Under the pieces are notes generated by a model. The model made no database searches and had not been told where the DNA came from. It worked only from the letters and a program-made list of their open reading frames with translations. DNA of 35,011 nucleotides from JARRNO01 sp037384885. GTDB taxonomy: Bacteria > Acidobacteriota > UBA4820 > DSQY01. The DNA lies in the NCBI GenBank assembly GCA_037384885.1, contig JARRNO010000028.1, positions 1 through 35,011 on the forward strand, read 5' to 3'. Shown here in pieces: positions 15,599-22,411 of the stretch. A program made the translations under genes and the position numbers. Each line of letters starts with the position of its first letter. Within the stretch, counting starts at the first letter, position 1.

Positions 15599-16716
15599 TT
15601 TCCCTCCGCCAGCTTCTGAAGCACCTTTTTGAAAAAGCCTCCGTTTTCCACCGAGTCCTTTTCCATGTCATGAAGCCGCTGATAGAGTTCTTTCTCTTCT
15701 TTGGAAAGTTTCTTGGGGGTAGCGATCCGGACTGCCACGTAGAGATCACCGCGGCCGCTTCTACCAACTCTCGGCATGCCCCGGCCACCGATTTTGAATT
15801 CCTGCCCATGTTCCGTCCCTGCCGGAACCTTCAGATGTTCCTCCTTCCCTTCCAGCGTATTCACCACGATTTCAGTCCCCAGAACCGCTTGCGGGACGGT
15901 AATGGGAACCGTGCAGTGAAGATGGTCGCCGCTGCGCGAAAAAAACTCGTGTTCTCCCACGTTGATGAAGAGATAGAGGTCGCCGGGCGGTCCGCCTCTT
16001 TCGCCGGCTTCTCCTTCACCTGCAATCCGAAGGCGCGAATCGGTATCCACGCCTGCTGGAATTTTCACTTTGAGCGTTGTGGTGGTATGGGTGCGGCCGC
16101 TTCCGTTGCAGGTCCGGCAGGGATCCCCAACGATCTCCCCCGCCCCCCGGCACTGAGGGCAAGTCCTGGAGACCGTGAAAAATCCCTGGCGGAAGGCGAC
16201 GTTGCCCCGGCCGCCGCAAGCCGGGCACGTCAAGTTCTGGCCGTTGCGGGACCCCGTGCCCCGGCAGTCGGGGCAGGGCTCGTCCTTGGGGATCGAAAGC
16301 GTCTCTTCCTTACCGGTGAGCGCTTCTTCGAGGCTAAGATGAACGTCATAACGCAGATCGGCTCCCCGCTGCGGCCTTCTTGAAGCGCGCCGTCCTCCTC
16401 CGAAGAAGTCCCCGAATCCGAAAAGTCCGCCGAGAAGGTCGGCAAAGTCGTCAAAGAGACCCGAATCCCAGGGAATGTTTCCGTTCATGTCGCCGGTTGT
16501 TCCAAACCGGTCATACTGGGCCCGCCTTTCGCGGTCTCCCAGGACGGAATAGGCTTCCGATGCGGCCTTGAATTTCTCTTCGGCTTCTTTATTACCTGGG
16601 TTCCGGTCCGGATGATATTTCAAGGCCGCCTTCCTGTAAGCGGCCTTGATTTCCTCCTGGCTTGCCTCTCGCGAAACGCCCAGGGTTTCGTAGTAGTCAC
16701 GTCCAGATGCATTCAT
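15595..16716 (-). CDS. dnaJ: Chaperone DnaJ (type I, Hsp40)
   Basis: This 373-residue protein has all the parts of a type I J-protein. The J domain carries HPD at 35-37, the Gly/Phe-rich stretch runs from about 78 to 110, and the zinc-binding domain has four CxxCxGxG repeats with cysteines at 148/151, 164/167, 186/189 and 200/203. Two beta-sandwich substrate domains and a C-terminal helix follow. It delivers unfolded proteins to DnaK and stimulates DnaK's ATPase. Its ATG overlaps the dnaK TGA by 4 nt, and its own TGA overlaps the cpoB ATG by 4 nt. Confidence 0.97.
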   Translation of the reverse strand: MNASGRDYYETLGVSREASQEEIKAAYRKAALKYHPDRNPGNKEAEEKFKAASEAYSVLGDRERRAQYDRFGTTGDMNGNIPWDSGLFDDFADLLGGLFGFGDFFGGGRRASRRPQRGADLRYDVHLSLEEALTGKEETLSIPKDEPCPDCRGTGSRNGQNLTCPACGGRGNVAFRQGFFTVSRTCPQCRGAGEIVGDPCRTCNGSGRTHTTTTLKVKIPAGVDTDSRLRIAGEGEAGERGGPPGDLYLFINVGEHEFFSRSGDHLHCTVPITVPQAVLGTEIVVNTLEGKEEHLKVPAGTEHGQEFKIGGRGMPRVGRSGRGDLYVAVRIATPKKLSKEEKELYQRLHDMEKDSVENGGFFKKVLQKLAEGK

Positions 16717-18542
16717 GTCTGTGGTCCACCCATGGATTGAGGATCAAAAAGGATGACTTCCGAAAGAATTCGTGACACGTCCGTCAAGCTGGCCAAGGCT
16801 TCCTGAATCCTGGAGGCGGATTCCGCCGAAAGGTCTTTGTGAGCCTTCCTGAGCGCCACTTCGACCTTGTCGCGGCTCTCCTTGTCCAACAGCTGTCCGA
16901 ATTCCTGGAAGGTCTTTTCGTTGTTTTCCAACAGCCGCTCCACCTTCATCTTGAGCCGCTGCATCTCTACCTGCCGCCGGTCTTCCTGCTCCCGCTCCTG
17001 CGCGTCCGAGATGATGTGCTGAATCTCGTCTTCCGAGAGTCCGCTGGAGGGGTTGACGACGATCTTCTGTTCATTCCCCGTGATCATGTCTTTGGCGTAA
17101 ACCGAGACGATACCGTTTGCATTCACGTCGAACGTCACCTCGATCTGCGGAACGCCTTTGGGGGCAGGCGGGATTCCCACCAGTTCAAAACGCCCCAGGG
17201 AAATGTTTTCGCTCGCCAACTCGCGCTCGCCCTGTAATACGTGAATTTCAACCTTGTCCTGGTTGTCTCCCACGGTCGTGAAAATTCTGCCTTTCTTGGT
17301 GGGGATGGCCGAGCCGCGCTCAATGAGCTTGACAAACATGTTTCCCTTGGCGCTAACACCAAGGCTGAGGGGAATGGAGTCAAGGAGAACGATGTCTTTG
17401 ACCTCGCCCTTCATGATGCCCGCCTGGAGAGCAGCCCCGAGCGCCACCACTTCGTCCGGGTTCTTGTCGCGCCGAGGTTCCTTGCCGAATATTTCCCGCA
17501 CCGTCTGTATGACCAGGGGGGTCCTGCTCTGTCCACCGACCAAAAGAACTTCGTCGATCTCCTCCGCCTTGATGCCTGCTATATTCATCGCTTCGACGCA
17601 AGGCTGGCGTGTTCGCTCCACGATGCCGCCCACAAGCGATTCCAGTTCCTCGGCGGTCAGGGTCAGGAGAAGGTGCTTCGGCCCCGAGGCGTCTGCAGCG
17701 ATAAACGGAAGGTTCACCTCCGTTGAGGGCATGCTCGACAAGTCGCACTTCGCACGTTCCGCCGCCTCTTTCAGGCGCTGAAGGGCCAGCCGGTCCTTGG
17801 AGAGATCCACGCCCGCCTGCTGCTTGAACCGGGCGATAAATTCGGTCATCACGGCCTGGTCCATGTCCTCCCCACCCAGATACGTATCCCCGGCCGTCGC
17901 GATCACTTCAAAGAGTCCCTCGCCCAGGCGCAGGATTGAAATATCGAAGGTCCCGCCTCCCAGATCATAGACCGCGACGGTTTTCGCCGCGGTTTCCTGC
18001 AGATTGAAGGCCAGGCACGCTGCCGTCGGCTCGTTGAGAATCCGTAGAACCTCCAGGCCGGCGATCCTCCCGGCGTCCTTCGTCGCCTGCCGCTGCGGAT
18101 CGGAGAAGTACGCCGGAACGGTTATGACGGCCTCCCTCACCTCATCGCCGAAATATTCTTCAGCGCTCTTTTTCAATTCAGAGAGAATGAACGCGCTGAT
18201 TTCCTGAGAGCTGTACTCCCGTTCACGCACCTTCAGGCGGATATCGCCGTTTGGAGCTTCAACGAGCTCGTAGGGCAACACCTTCTTGGCCTGTTCAATG
18301 GAGGATTCCGTGAACTTTTTCCCGATCAGCCGCTTCACGGCGTGGATGGTGTTGGAGGGATTCGCCACCGCCTGTCGCTTGGCGAGGTTCCCAACCAGCC
18401 GGTCGCCCTGGTCGGTAAAGGCGACGATGGAAGGAAGCGTTCGTCCGCCTTCGCGAGTCGGGATCACCACGGGTTTCCCGCCTTCCAGAAAGGCCACGCA
18501 AGAGTTCGTGGTCCCGAGATCGATGCCGATGACTCTGGGCAT
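16713..18542 (-). CDS. dnaK: Chaperone DnaK (Hsp70)
   Basis: The product has 609 residues. The ATPase domain is complete: IGIDLGTTNSCVA (5-17), AVITVPAYFSDPQRQATKDA, VYDLGGGTFDISI and the VLLVGGQSRTP loop. The substrate-binding domain has LLDSIPLSLGV, and a helical lid of about 110 residues follows. The protein is roughly 30 residues shorter than E. coli DnaK: it ends at DPQSMGGPQT with no acidic D/E-V-D-A type tail. It works with DnaJ and GrpE in the cytoplasm. It follows grpE after a 16-nt gap containing GGGAGG and overlaps dnaJ by 4 nt. The missing tail, together with the position next to hrcA, may mark this as one of two Hsp70 paralogs in the genome; the rest of the genome is needed to tell. 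Confidence 0.97.
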   Translation of the reverse strand: MPRVIGIDLGTTNSCVAFLEGGKPVVIPTREGGRTLPSIVAFTDQGDRLVGNLAKRQAVANPSNTIHAVKRLIGKKFTESSIEQAKKVLPYELVEAPNGDIRLKVREREYSSQEISAFILSELKKSAEEYFGDEVREAVITVPAYFSDPQRQATKDAGRIAGLEVLRILNEPTAACLAFNLQETAAKTVAVYDLGGGTFDISILRLGEGLFEVIATAGDTYLGGEDMDQAVMTEFIARFKQQAGVDLSKDRLALQRLKEAAERAKCDLSSMPSTEVNLPFIAADASGPKHLLLTLTAEELESLVGGIVERTRQPCVEAMNIAGIKAEEIDEVLLVGGQSRTPLVIQTVREIFGKEPRRDKNPDEVVALGAALQAGIMKGEVKDIVLLDSIPLSLGVSAKGNMFVKLIERGSAIPTKKGRIFTTVGDNQDKVEIHVLQGERELASENISLGRFELVGIPPAPKGVPQIEVTFDVNANGIVSVYAKDMITGNEQKIVVNPSSGLSEDEIQHIISDAQEREQEDRRQVEMQRLKMKVERLLENNEKTFQEFGQLLDKESRDKVEVALRKAHKDLSAESASRIQEALASLTDVSRILSEVILFDPQSMGGPQT

Positions 18543-18558
18543 GGGATGATACCTCCCT

Positions 18559-19188
18559 TTAGCCGGCCGACAGACGGTTGACTGAAACCTTTGCAGGTCT
18601 CAAGATTTTCCCCTTCCGCCTATACCCTTTTTCAAACACCTGGACCACCCTGTTCTCTTCCAGTTCCGGCCGGTGAACCACTGAAACCGCCTCGTGCTCA
18701 CCTGGATGGAATGAGGCCCCTTCCGCTTCGATCTCCTCCAGGCCGAGACGTCCCAGAACCTCGAGAAACTGCTGATGCACCATGGCCACGCCCTTGGACC
18801 AATCCGGCGGCGTTTCTTTAAAGTTCAGCAGTTCCAGGGCCCGGTCCATGTTGTCCAGGACAGGCAAAAGCTGCTGAAGCGTTTCCGCCCTTGATTTCCA
18901 GTTCCATTCCGCCTTTTCTCTATCAATCCTTTTGCGGTAGTTCTCGAAATCAGCCCGCTCTCGGAGCAGCTGGTCACGGACTCCCTGCAGCACCGCTCCG
19001 GCCGATTCGGCCTCGGCTTCTGCTGGAGAAGGACGTTTCAACGTCTTGCGTTTAGAGGCTTCTTCCACGCCGGGAAACTCAATTTCCGAATCCTCATCAT
19101 CTCCGCCGGGATCCAGAAATTCAATCGTAATTTCCTCGTCGTCTCCGTCGATTGGAATACCGCCTTTATCGTCTCTGTCTTCCGTCAG
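18559..19188 (-). CDS. grpE: Nucleotide exchange factor GrpE, probable CTG start
   Basis: The GrpE core is clear: coiled coil (RDQLLRERADFENYRKRIDR), the LLPVLDNMDRALEL segment, the GVAMVHQQFLEVLGRLGLEEI segment, FHPGEHEAV and the closing GYRRKGKILRPAKVSV. It releases ADP from DnaK. The usual start rules would give a GTG at 19068 with no ribosome-binding site. The same frame continues upstream through an acidic stretch (GDDEEITIEFLDPGGDDEDS), which is the usual composition of GrpE N-terminal tails. A CTG at 19188 has GGAGG 8 nt before it and lies 19 nt after the hrcA stop. No ATG, GTG or TTG exists in that stretch. I therefore place the start at CTG (209 residues). If wrong, the protein is 169 residues from 19068. 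Confidence 0.85.
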   Translation of the reverse strand: MTEDRDDKGGIPIDGDDEEITIEFLDPGGDDEDSEIEFPGVEEASKRKTLKRPSPAEAEAESAGAVLQGVRDQLLRERADFENYRKRIDREKAEWNWKSRAETLQQLLPVLDNMDRALELLNFKETPPDWSKGVAMVHQQFLEVLGRLGLEEIEAEGASFHPGEHEAVSVVHRPELEENRVVQVFEKGYRRKGKILRPAKVSVNRLSAG

Positions 19189-19207
19189 AGTCCCTTCCTC
19201 CCCTGGT

Positions 19208-20245
19208 TCAGAACGATTTCGCCGCCTCCGTCAAGAGCCTGGCGGTCCGACTGACACCGGGAATCGTGCGGTCAAACCGCATGCACTTGGGTCCGATAAT
19301 TCCAACGAGTCCCCGGCCCATTCCCGGTACTCCATAGGGTGCGGCAATGAGCGCCAGGCTCCGGACCCCCGGCTCCGGCCACTCATCGCCCATTACAACG
19401 CCCGTCTCCAAAACCTGGTCCCAAATTTGGTCGAGAAGCCGCAAGAGACGGTCCTTTTTTTCCAGAGCTTCAAAGAGTTTTCTTACGGAAACCAGGTCGC
19501 CCTGCAGCTCTGGAGACTCAAGGAGCCACCCGACGCCTTCCCAGAACACATCCTTGGACGCGGATTCGGAAAATGCAGGTGCGATGAGACCCAGTATCTC
19601 CCCCAGGCGTTTGTCAGCCAGCGTCTGCTCCTGCCTGAGCTGGAGCTGAAGATGAGCGCGGATGTCCCGAAAACACCACCCTTCATAGACATCGGAGAGA
19701 TAGTTGCTGAACCATTTCAATTGCTCTTCAGAGTATTGCCCGGGCGAAGCGAACCACTGCTGGTGGACCTGCCCTGTCAGCGAAACGAGAACGATTAAGA
19801 GCTTTTCTTCCGTGATACGGATAAGTTCACACGCTTTCAGTCTCGTTTCGCGCCGGATGGGCGTCGTTGCGAAACCCAACCAGTGCATGCTGCTGGCCAT
19901 CCGTCTGCTGGCGTCCTTCACGATTTCTTCCATGCTCCGCGCCGACGTAAAGTCCGCCAGGGCGGCCTCTCCTTCCTCCATTTCCAGGGTGTCCAGGCGC
20001 TCAAGGATGTTCTTGACACAATAGCGGTAGGCTTTATCGCTTGGAATCCTTCCGGAAGAAACATGCGTTTTCAGTAGAAAGCCCTTGTCCTCCAGGGTCT
20101 TCAGTATGGAACGTACGGTGGCCGAAGATACCCTTTCGCCATAGGCTCCGGCGAGCGTCTGTGAACCGACCGGACGGTGGGTTTCCGCTGAGATTCTCAC
20201 CACCTCGAGAAGGACGGTTTCTTCGCGCCCGTTCAGCTTTTCCAT
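19208..20245 (-). CDS. hrcA: Heat-inducible transcription repressor HrcA
   Basis: The product has 345 residues from the chosen start. The N-terminal winged helix has PVGSQTLAGAYGERVSSATVR, followed by the typical HVSSGRIPSDKAYRYCV. The middle and C-terminal GAF-like regions are diverged but of normal length, ending with VGIIGPKCMRFDRTIPGVS. HrcA represses heat-shock operons until misfolded protein titrates the GroEL chaperonin that keeps it active. In-frame ATGs exist at 20275 and 20254, but a good promoter has its -10 box at 20280-20275, so transcription should begin after the first ATG. GGAGG at 20262-20256 then serves the ATG at 20245, giving the family-like beginning MEKLNGREE. The operon continues into grpE. 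No consensus CIRCE operator is visible upstream. Confidence 0.9.
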   Translation of the reverse strand: MEKLNGREETVLLEVVRISAETHRPVGSQTLAGAYGERVSSATVRSILKTLEDKGFLLKTHVSSGRIPSDKAYRYCVKNILERLDTLEMEEGEAALADFTSARSMEEIVKDASRRMASSMHWLGFATTPIRRETRLKACELIRITEEKLLIVLVSLTGQVHQQWFASPGQYSEEQLKWFSNYLSDVYEGWCFRDIRAHLQLQLRQEQTLADKRLGEILGLIAPAFSESASKDVFWEGVGWLLESPELQGDLVSVRKLFEALEKKDRLLRLLDQIWDQVLETGVVMGDEWPEPGVRSLALIAAPYGVPGMGRGLVGIIGPKCMRFDRTIPGVSRTARLLTEAAKSF

Positions 20246-20274
20246 TATTCGCATAGCCTCCTGTATCATTTCCA

Positions 20275-20304
20275 TTTATAGCATTGCCTTCCAAGGCGAG
20301 TCAA
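20275..20304 (-). promoter_or_regulatory. Sigma-70-type promoter of the hrcA operon with an inverted repeat in its spacer
   Basis: On the minus strand TTGACT (20304-20299) is followed after 18 nt by TATAAA (20280-20275). The spacer holds the inverted repeat GCCTTGGAAGGC (20297-20286, 5-bp arms), a candidate operator. The predicted transcript starts near 20268, with a leader of about 22 nt. Confidence 0.65.
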
Positions 20305-20352
20305 ACGAGAACGCTCCCTCCTCGGCCTTTGACAGCTTCTGCCCTCGGCCAT

Positions 20353-20370
20353 GGAAATTTTGCCATTTCC
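20353..20370. repeat. Inverted repeat in the hrcA / secreted-protein divergent region
   Basis: GGAAAT and ATTTCC form 6-bp arms around a 6-nt spacer, 43 nt upstream of the plus-strand gene. It may be an operator for either gene. A 6-bp repeat of this kind can also arise by chance. Confidence 0.35.
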
Positions 20371-20413
20371 CGGGCCTTTGGGGTAATCTGGGAGTGAAGG
20401 GAGCTTACAGACC

Positions 20414-21205
20414 ATGGGTGACGGGCGATATTTCATTCGAATGCTTTACTTGGCCGTATTTCTGGCAGGGGCGGCGCTCCCGGGCACTGCCCTGCGATGC
20501 CAGGATTTCGGCGTTCTCCTTCTCCACCCCCCAGCGCCTGGCGCATGGGCGCAGTATACCGTCACCACACGGAGCAAAGACCACGTCAAGACGGAACCGC
20601 TTCGGCTCGCCGTAACCGGCAAAAAACAGGTCGGGGACACCGAGTACCTTTGGATCGAAATCAGTCCCCAGGATTTCGGAGACGACAAGGGCGGCACTTT
20701 GAGACTCCTCTTGAAAGCGCATCCGACCGGAAAAGAGGCGCTTGATCCTTTTCAGCAGGCGCTCGCCGTCGAGTTCAAACCTAAGGATAAGCCTGCCTTT
20801 GCGATGAGCCGCTCGGCGCTTTCCTTCTGGCGCCGGCACAATTCTGCAGAAATTAAGCAAAGGGAAAAAACTCTGGCTCCCGCGATGACCTTGATCTCCG
20901 GCGGGACCCTGTACGCATGCGAAAAGCGCTGGATTGAAACACATTATAATGTCACATTCCAAGCGTTCCTCTTTATTCGAAAGACATTACTGAAACAAGA
21001 CAAAGGAACGTACTGGATCAGCACGGAAGCACCTTTCAGAATTGTCAAGGCCGACATTACCAGAACCGTAACCCGGGACTCCGATCCCCCCCGCACCGTC
21101 CACGTCACGGTAACCCTGGACAAGACTTCCTGGAAGGGGGCCGAGACCCGGTTCACGAAACCGGTGACCGATGTGCGAGGACTCTGGTCTCTCCTCACGC
21201 ATTGA
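20414..21205 (+). CDS. Secreted protein of unknown function
   Basis: The product has 263 residues with an N-terminal signal peptide (hydrophobic core MLYLAVFLAGAALPG, residues 10-24, cleavage probably near ALRCQ). I do not recognise a domain. The mature part is beta-rich, with alternating patterns such as WAQYTVTTRSKD and FRIVKADITRTVTRD, and no obvious catalytic motif. A Cys just after the signal peptide (RCQD) is not in a lipobox context. GAAGGGAG lies 10 nt before the ATG. The gene is divergent from hrcA and ends just before a promoter for ruvB, so it is probably monocistronic. A periplasmic or surface location is the most that can be said. Confidence 0.7.
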   Translation: MGDGRYFIRMLYLAVFLAGAALPGTALRCQDFGVLLLHPPAPGAWAQYTVTTRSKDHVKTEPLRLAVTGKKQVGDTEYLWIEISPQDFGDDKGGTLRLLLKAHPTGKEALDPFQQALAVEFKPKDKPAFAMSRSALSFWRRHNSAEIKQREKTLAPAMTLISGGTLYACEKRWIETHYNVTFQAFLFIRKTLLKQDKGTYWISTEAPFRIVKADITRTVTRDSDPPRTVHVTVTLDKTSWKGAETRFTKPVTDVRGLWSLLTH

Positions 21206-21212
21206 TGTCGCC

Positions 21213-21221
21213 TGCTATAAT
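21213..21221 (+). promoter_or_regulatory. Extended -10 promoter upstream of ruvB
   Basis: TGCTATAAT is a perfect TATAAT preceded by the TG dinucleotide of extended -10 promoters. There is no good -35 hexamer, as expected for this class. Transcription would begin near 21228, about 78 nt before the ruvB ATG. Confidence 0.5.
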
Positions 21222-21305
21222 AAGTGTCCGCGCCCGGTTCCCGGCCGCTTCCCGGGAAGGCCTGCTGACGAAAAAACGGGCGCGCACGGGATCGAGTGTT
21301 AACTT

Positions 21306-22334
21306 ATGACAGATGACAGGCTGGTAACCGGACTTTCCGATGCAAATGAACGGGTTTGGGAGGCCCCCCTCCGGCCCAAGCGGCTTGATGAGTTTATCGG
21401 CCAGAAAAAGATTACGGAGAATCTGCGCGTTTTTATCCAGGCGGCGATGCAGAGAGAAGAAGCGCTCGATCATGTCCTCATCGCCGGCCCGCCCGGGCTC
21501 GGCAAAACGACTCTGGCCCATGTCATTGCACGCGAGATGAACGTGAACATCCGCGTCACCGCGGGGCCCCTCATCGAGAAAGCAGGCGACCTTGCGGCGC
21601 TCTTAACGGGGCTCGAGACCGGCGACATTCTTTTCATCGACGAGATCCACCGACTTTCCCCCAGCGTCGAAGAGGTCCTCTATCCGGCCATGGAAGACTA
21701 CAAGCTCGATTTGGTTGTGGGCCAGGGACCCGGCGCCCGCAACCTGACCATCCCCCTGAACCGGTTCACGCTCATCGGCGCCACCACGCGGCTTGGGTTG
21801 CTGACGTCGCCGCTGCGCAATCGATTCGGCATCACCTTCCATATGCTTTTCTACGGCACAGGCGACCTGGTGAAAATCGTAAAACGTTCCTCTGGACTTT
21901 TAACCGTCCCGGTGGTTCCGGAAGCCGCGGAGGAGATCGCCCGGCGCTCTCGCGGCACGCCTCGCGTTGCAAACCGTCTGCTCAGGCGGCTCAGGGATTA
22001 CGCCCAGATTCTTGGAGACGGGGCCGTCGACCTCGCCATCGCCGTCAACAGTCTGGAAAGGCTCGAAGTCGACCGTTTCGGTCTGGATGAACTCGACCGC
22101 CGGATCCTAACGACCATCATCGAGAAACATTCGGGCGGGCCTGTTGGGATCAGCACCCTCTCGGCGTCCATCGGCGAGGAAAAGGACACCCTGGAAGAAA
22201 TCTACGAACCTTATCTCATGCAGATCGGCTTTCTGAAGCGCACTCCCCGGGGAAGGTGCGCAACTGACGCCGCCTTTCGCCACCTGGGCATTCCCCGTCC
22301 GCCCACCAGGGATCCATCCCTTTTTTCCGGTTAA
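21306..22334 (+). CDS. ruvB: Holliday junction branch-migration ATPase RuvB
   Basis: This is a full-length 342-residue RuvB. It has the N-terminal LRPKRLDEFIGQ segment, Walker A GPPGLGKTT (61-69), Walker B LFIDEIH (109-115), sensor 1 with IGATTRLGLLTSPLRNRFG, and the C-terminal winged helix with GPVGISTLSASIGEEKDTLEEIYEPYLMQIGF and RTPRGR. RuvB hexamers drive branch migration together with RuvA. In many genomes ruvB sits with ruvA and ruvC; here neither is adjacent. The ribosome-binding site is weak, but the N-terminus matches the family in position, so the start is believable. Confidence 0.97.
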   Translation: MTDDRLVTGLSDANERVWEAPLRPKRLDEFIGQKKITENLRVFIQAAMQREEALDHVLIAGPPGLGKTTLAHVIAREMNVNIRVTAGPLIEKAGDLAALLTGLETGDILFIDEIHRLSPSVEEVLYPAMEDYKLDLVVGQGPGARNLTIPLNRFTLIGATTRLGLLTSPLRNRFGITFHMLFYGTGDLVKIVKRSSGLLTVPVVPEAAEEIARRSRGTPRVANRLLRRLRDYAQILGDGAVDLAIAVNSLERLEVDRFGLDELDRRILTTIIEKHSGGPVGISTLSASIGEEKDTLEEIYEPYLMQIGFLKRTPRGRCATDAAFRHLGIPRPPTRDPSLFSG

Positions 22335-22342
22335 GGAAGCGC

Positions 22343-22371
22343 TTGACATGTCCATCGGGGCCATCTAGACT
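22343..22371 (+). promoter_or_regulatory. Sigma-70-type promoter upstream of the GAF-like gene
   Basis: A perfect TTGACA (22343-22348) is followed after exactly 17 nt by TAGACT (22366-22371). Transcription would start near 22378, about 34 nt before the ATG at 22412. Confidence 0.65.
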
Positions 22372-22411
22372 GCCTAAAAATCATTGAAGATGATTGCTGA
22401 AAGGGGAGACC

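Noticed and set aside
20329..20334. Perfect TTGACA as a possible -35 for the secreted-protein gene
   Set aside because: At 16-18 nt downstream there is no hexamer resembling TATAAT (TGGAAA is the nearest).
20246..20413. CIRCE operator search near hrcA
   Set aside because: Neither TTAGCACTC nor GAGTGCTAA, nor a near match in the right arrangement, was found on either strand.
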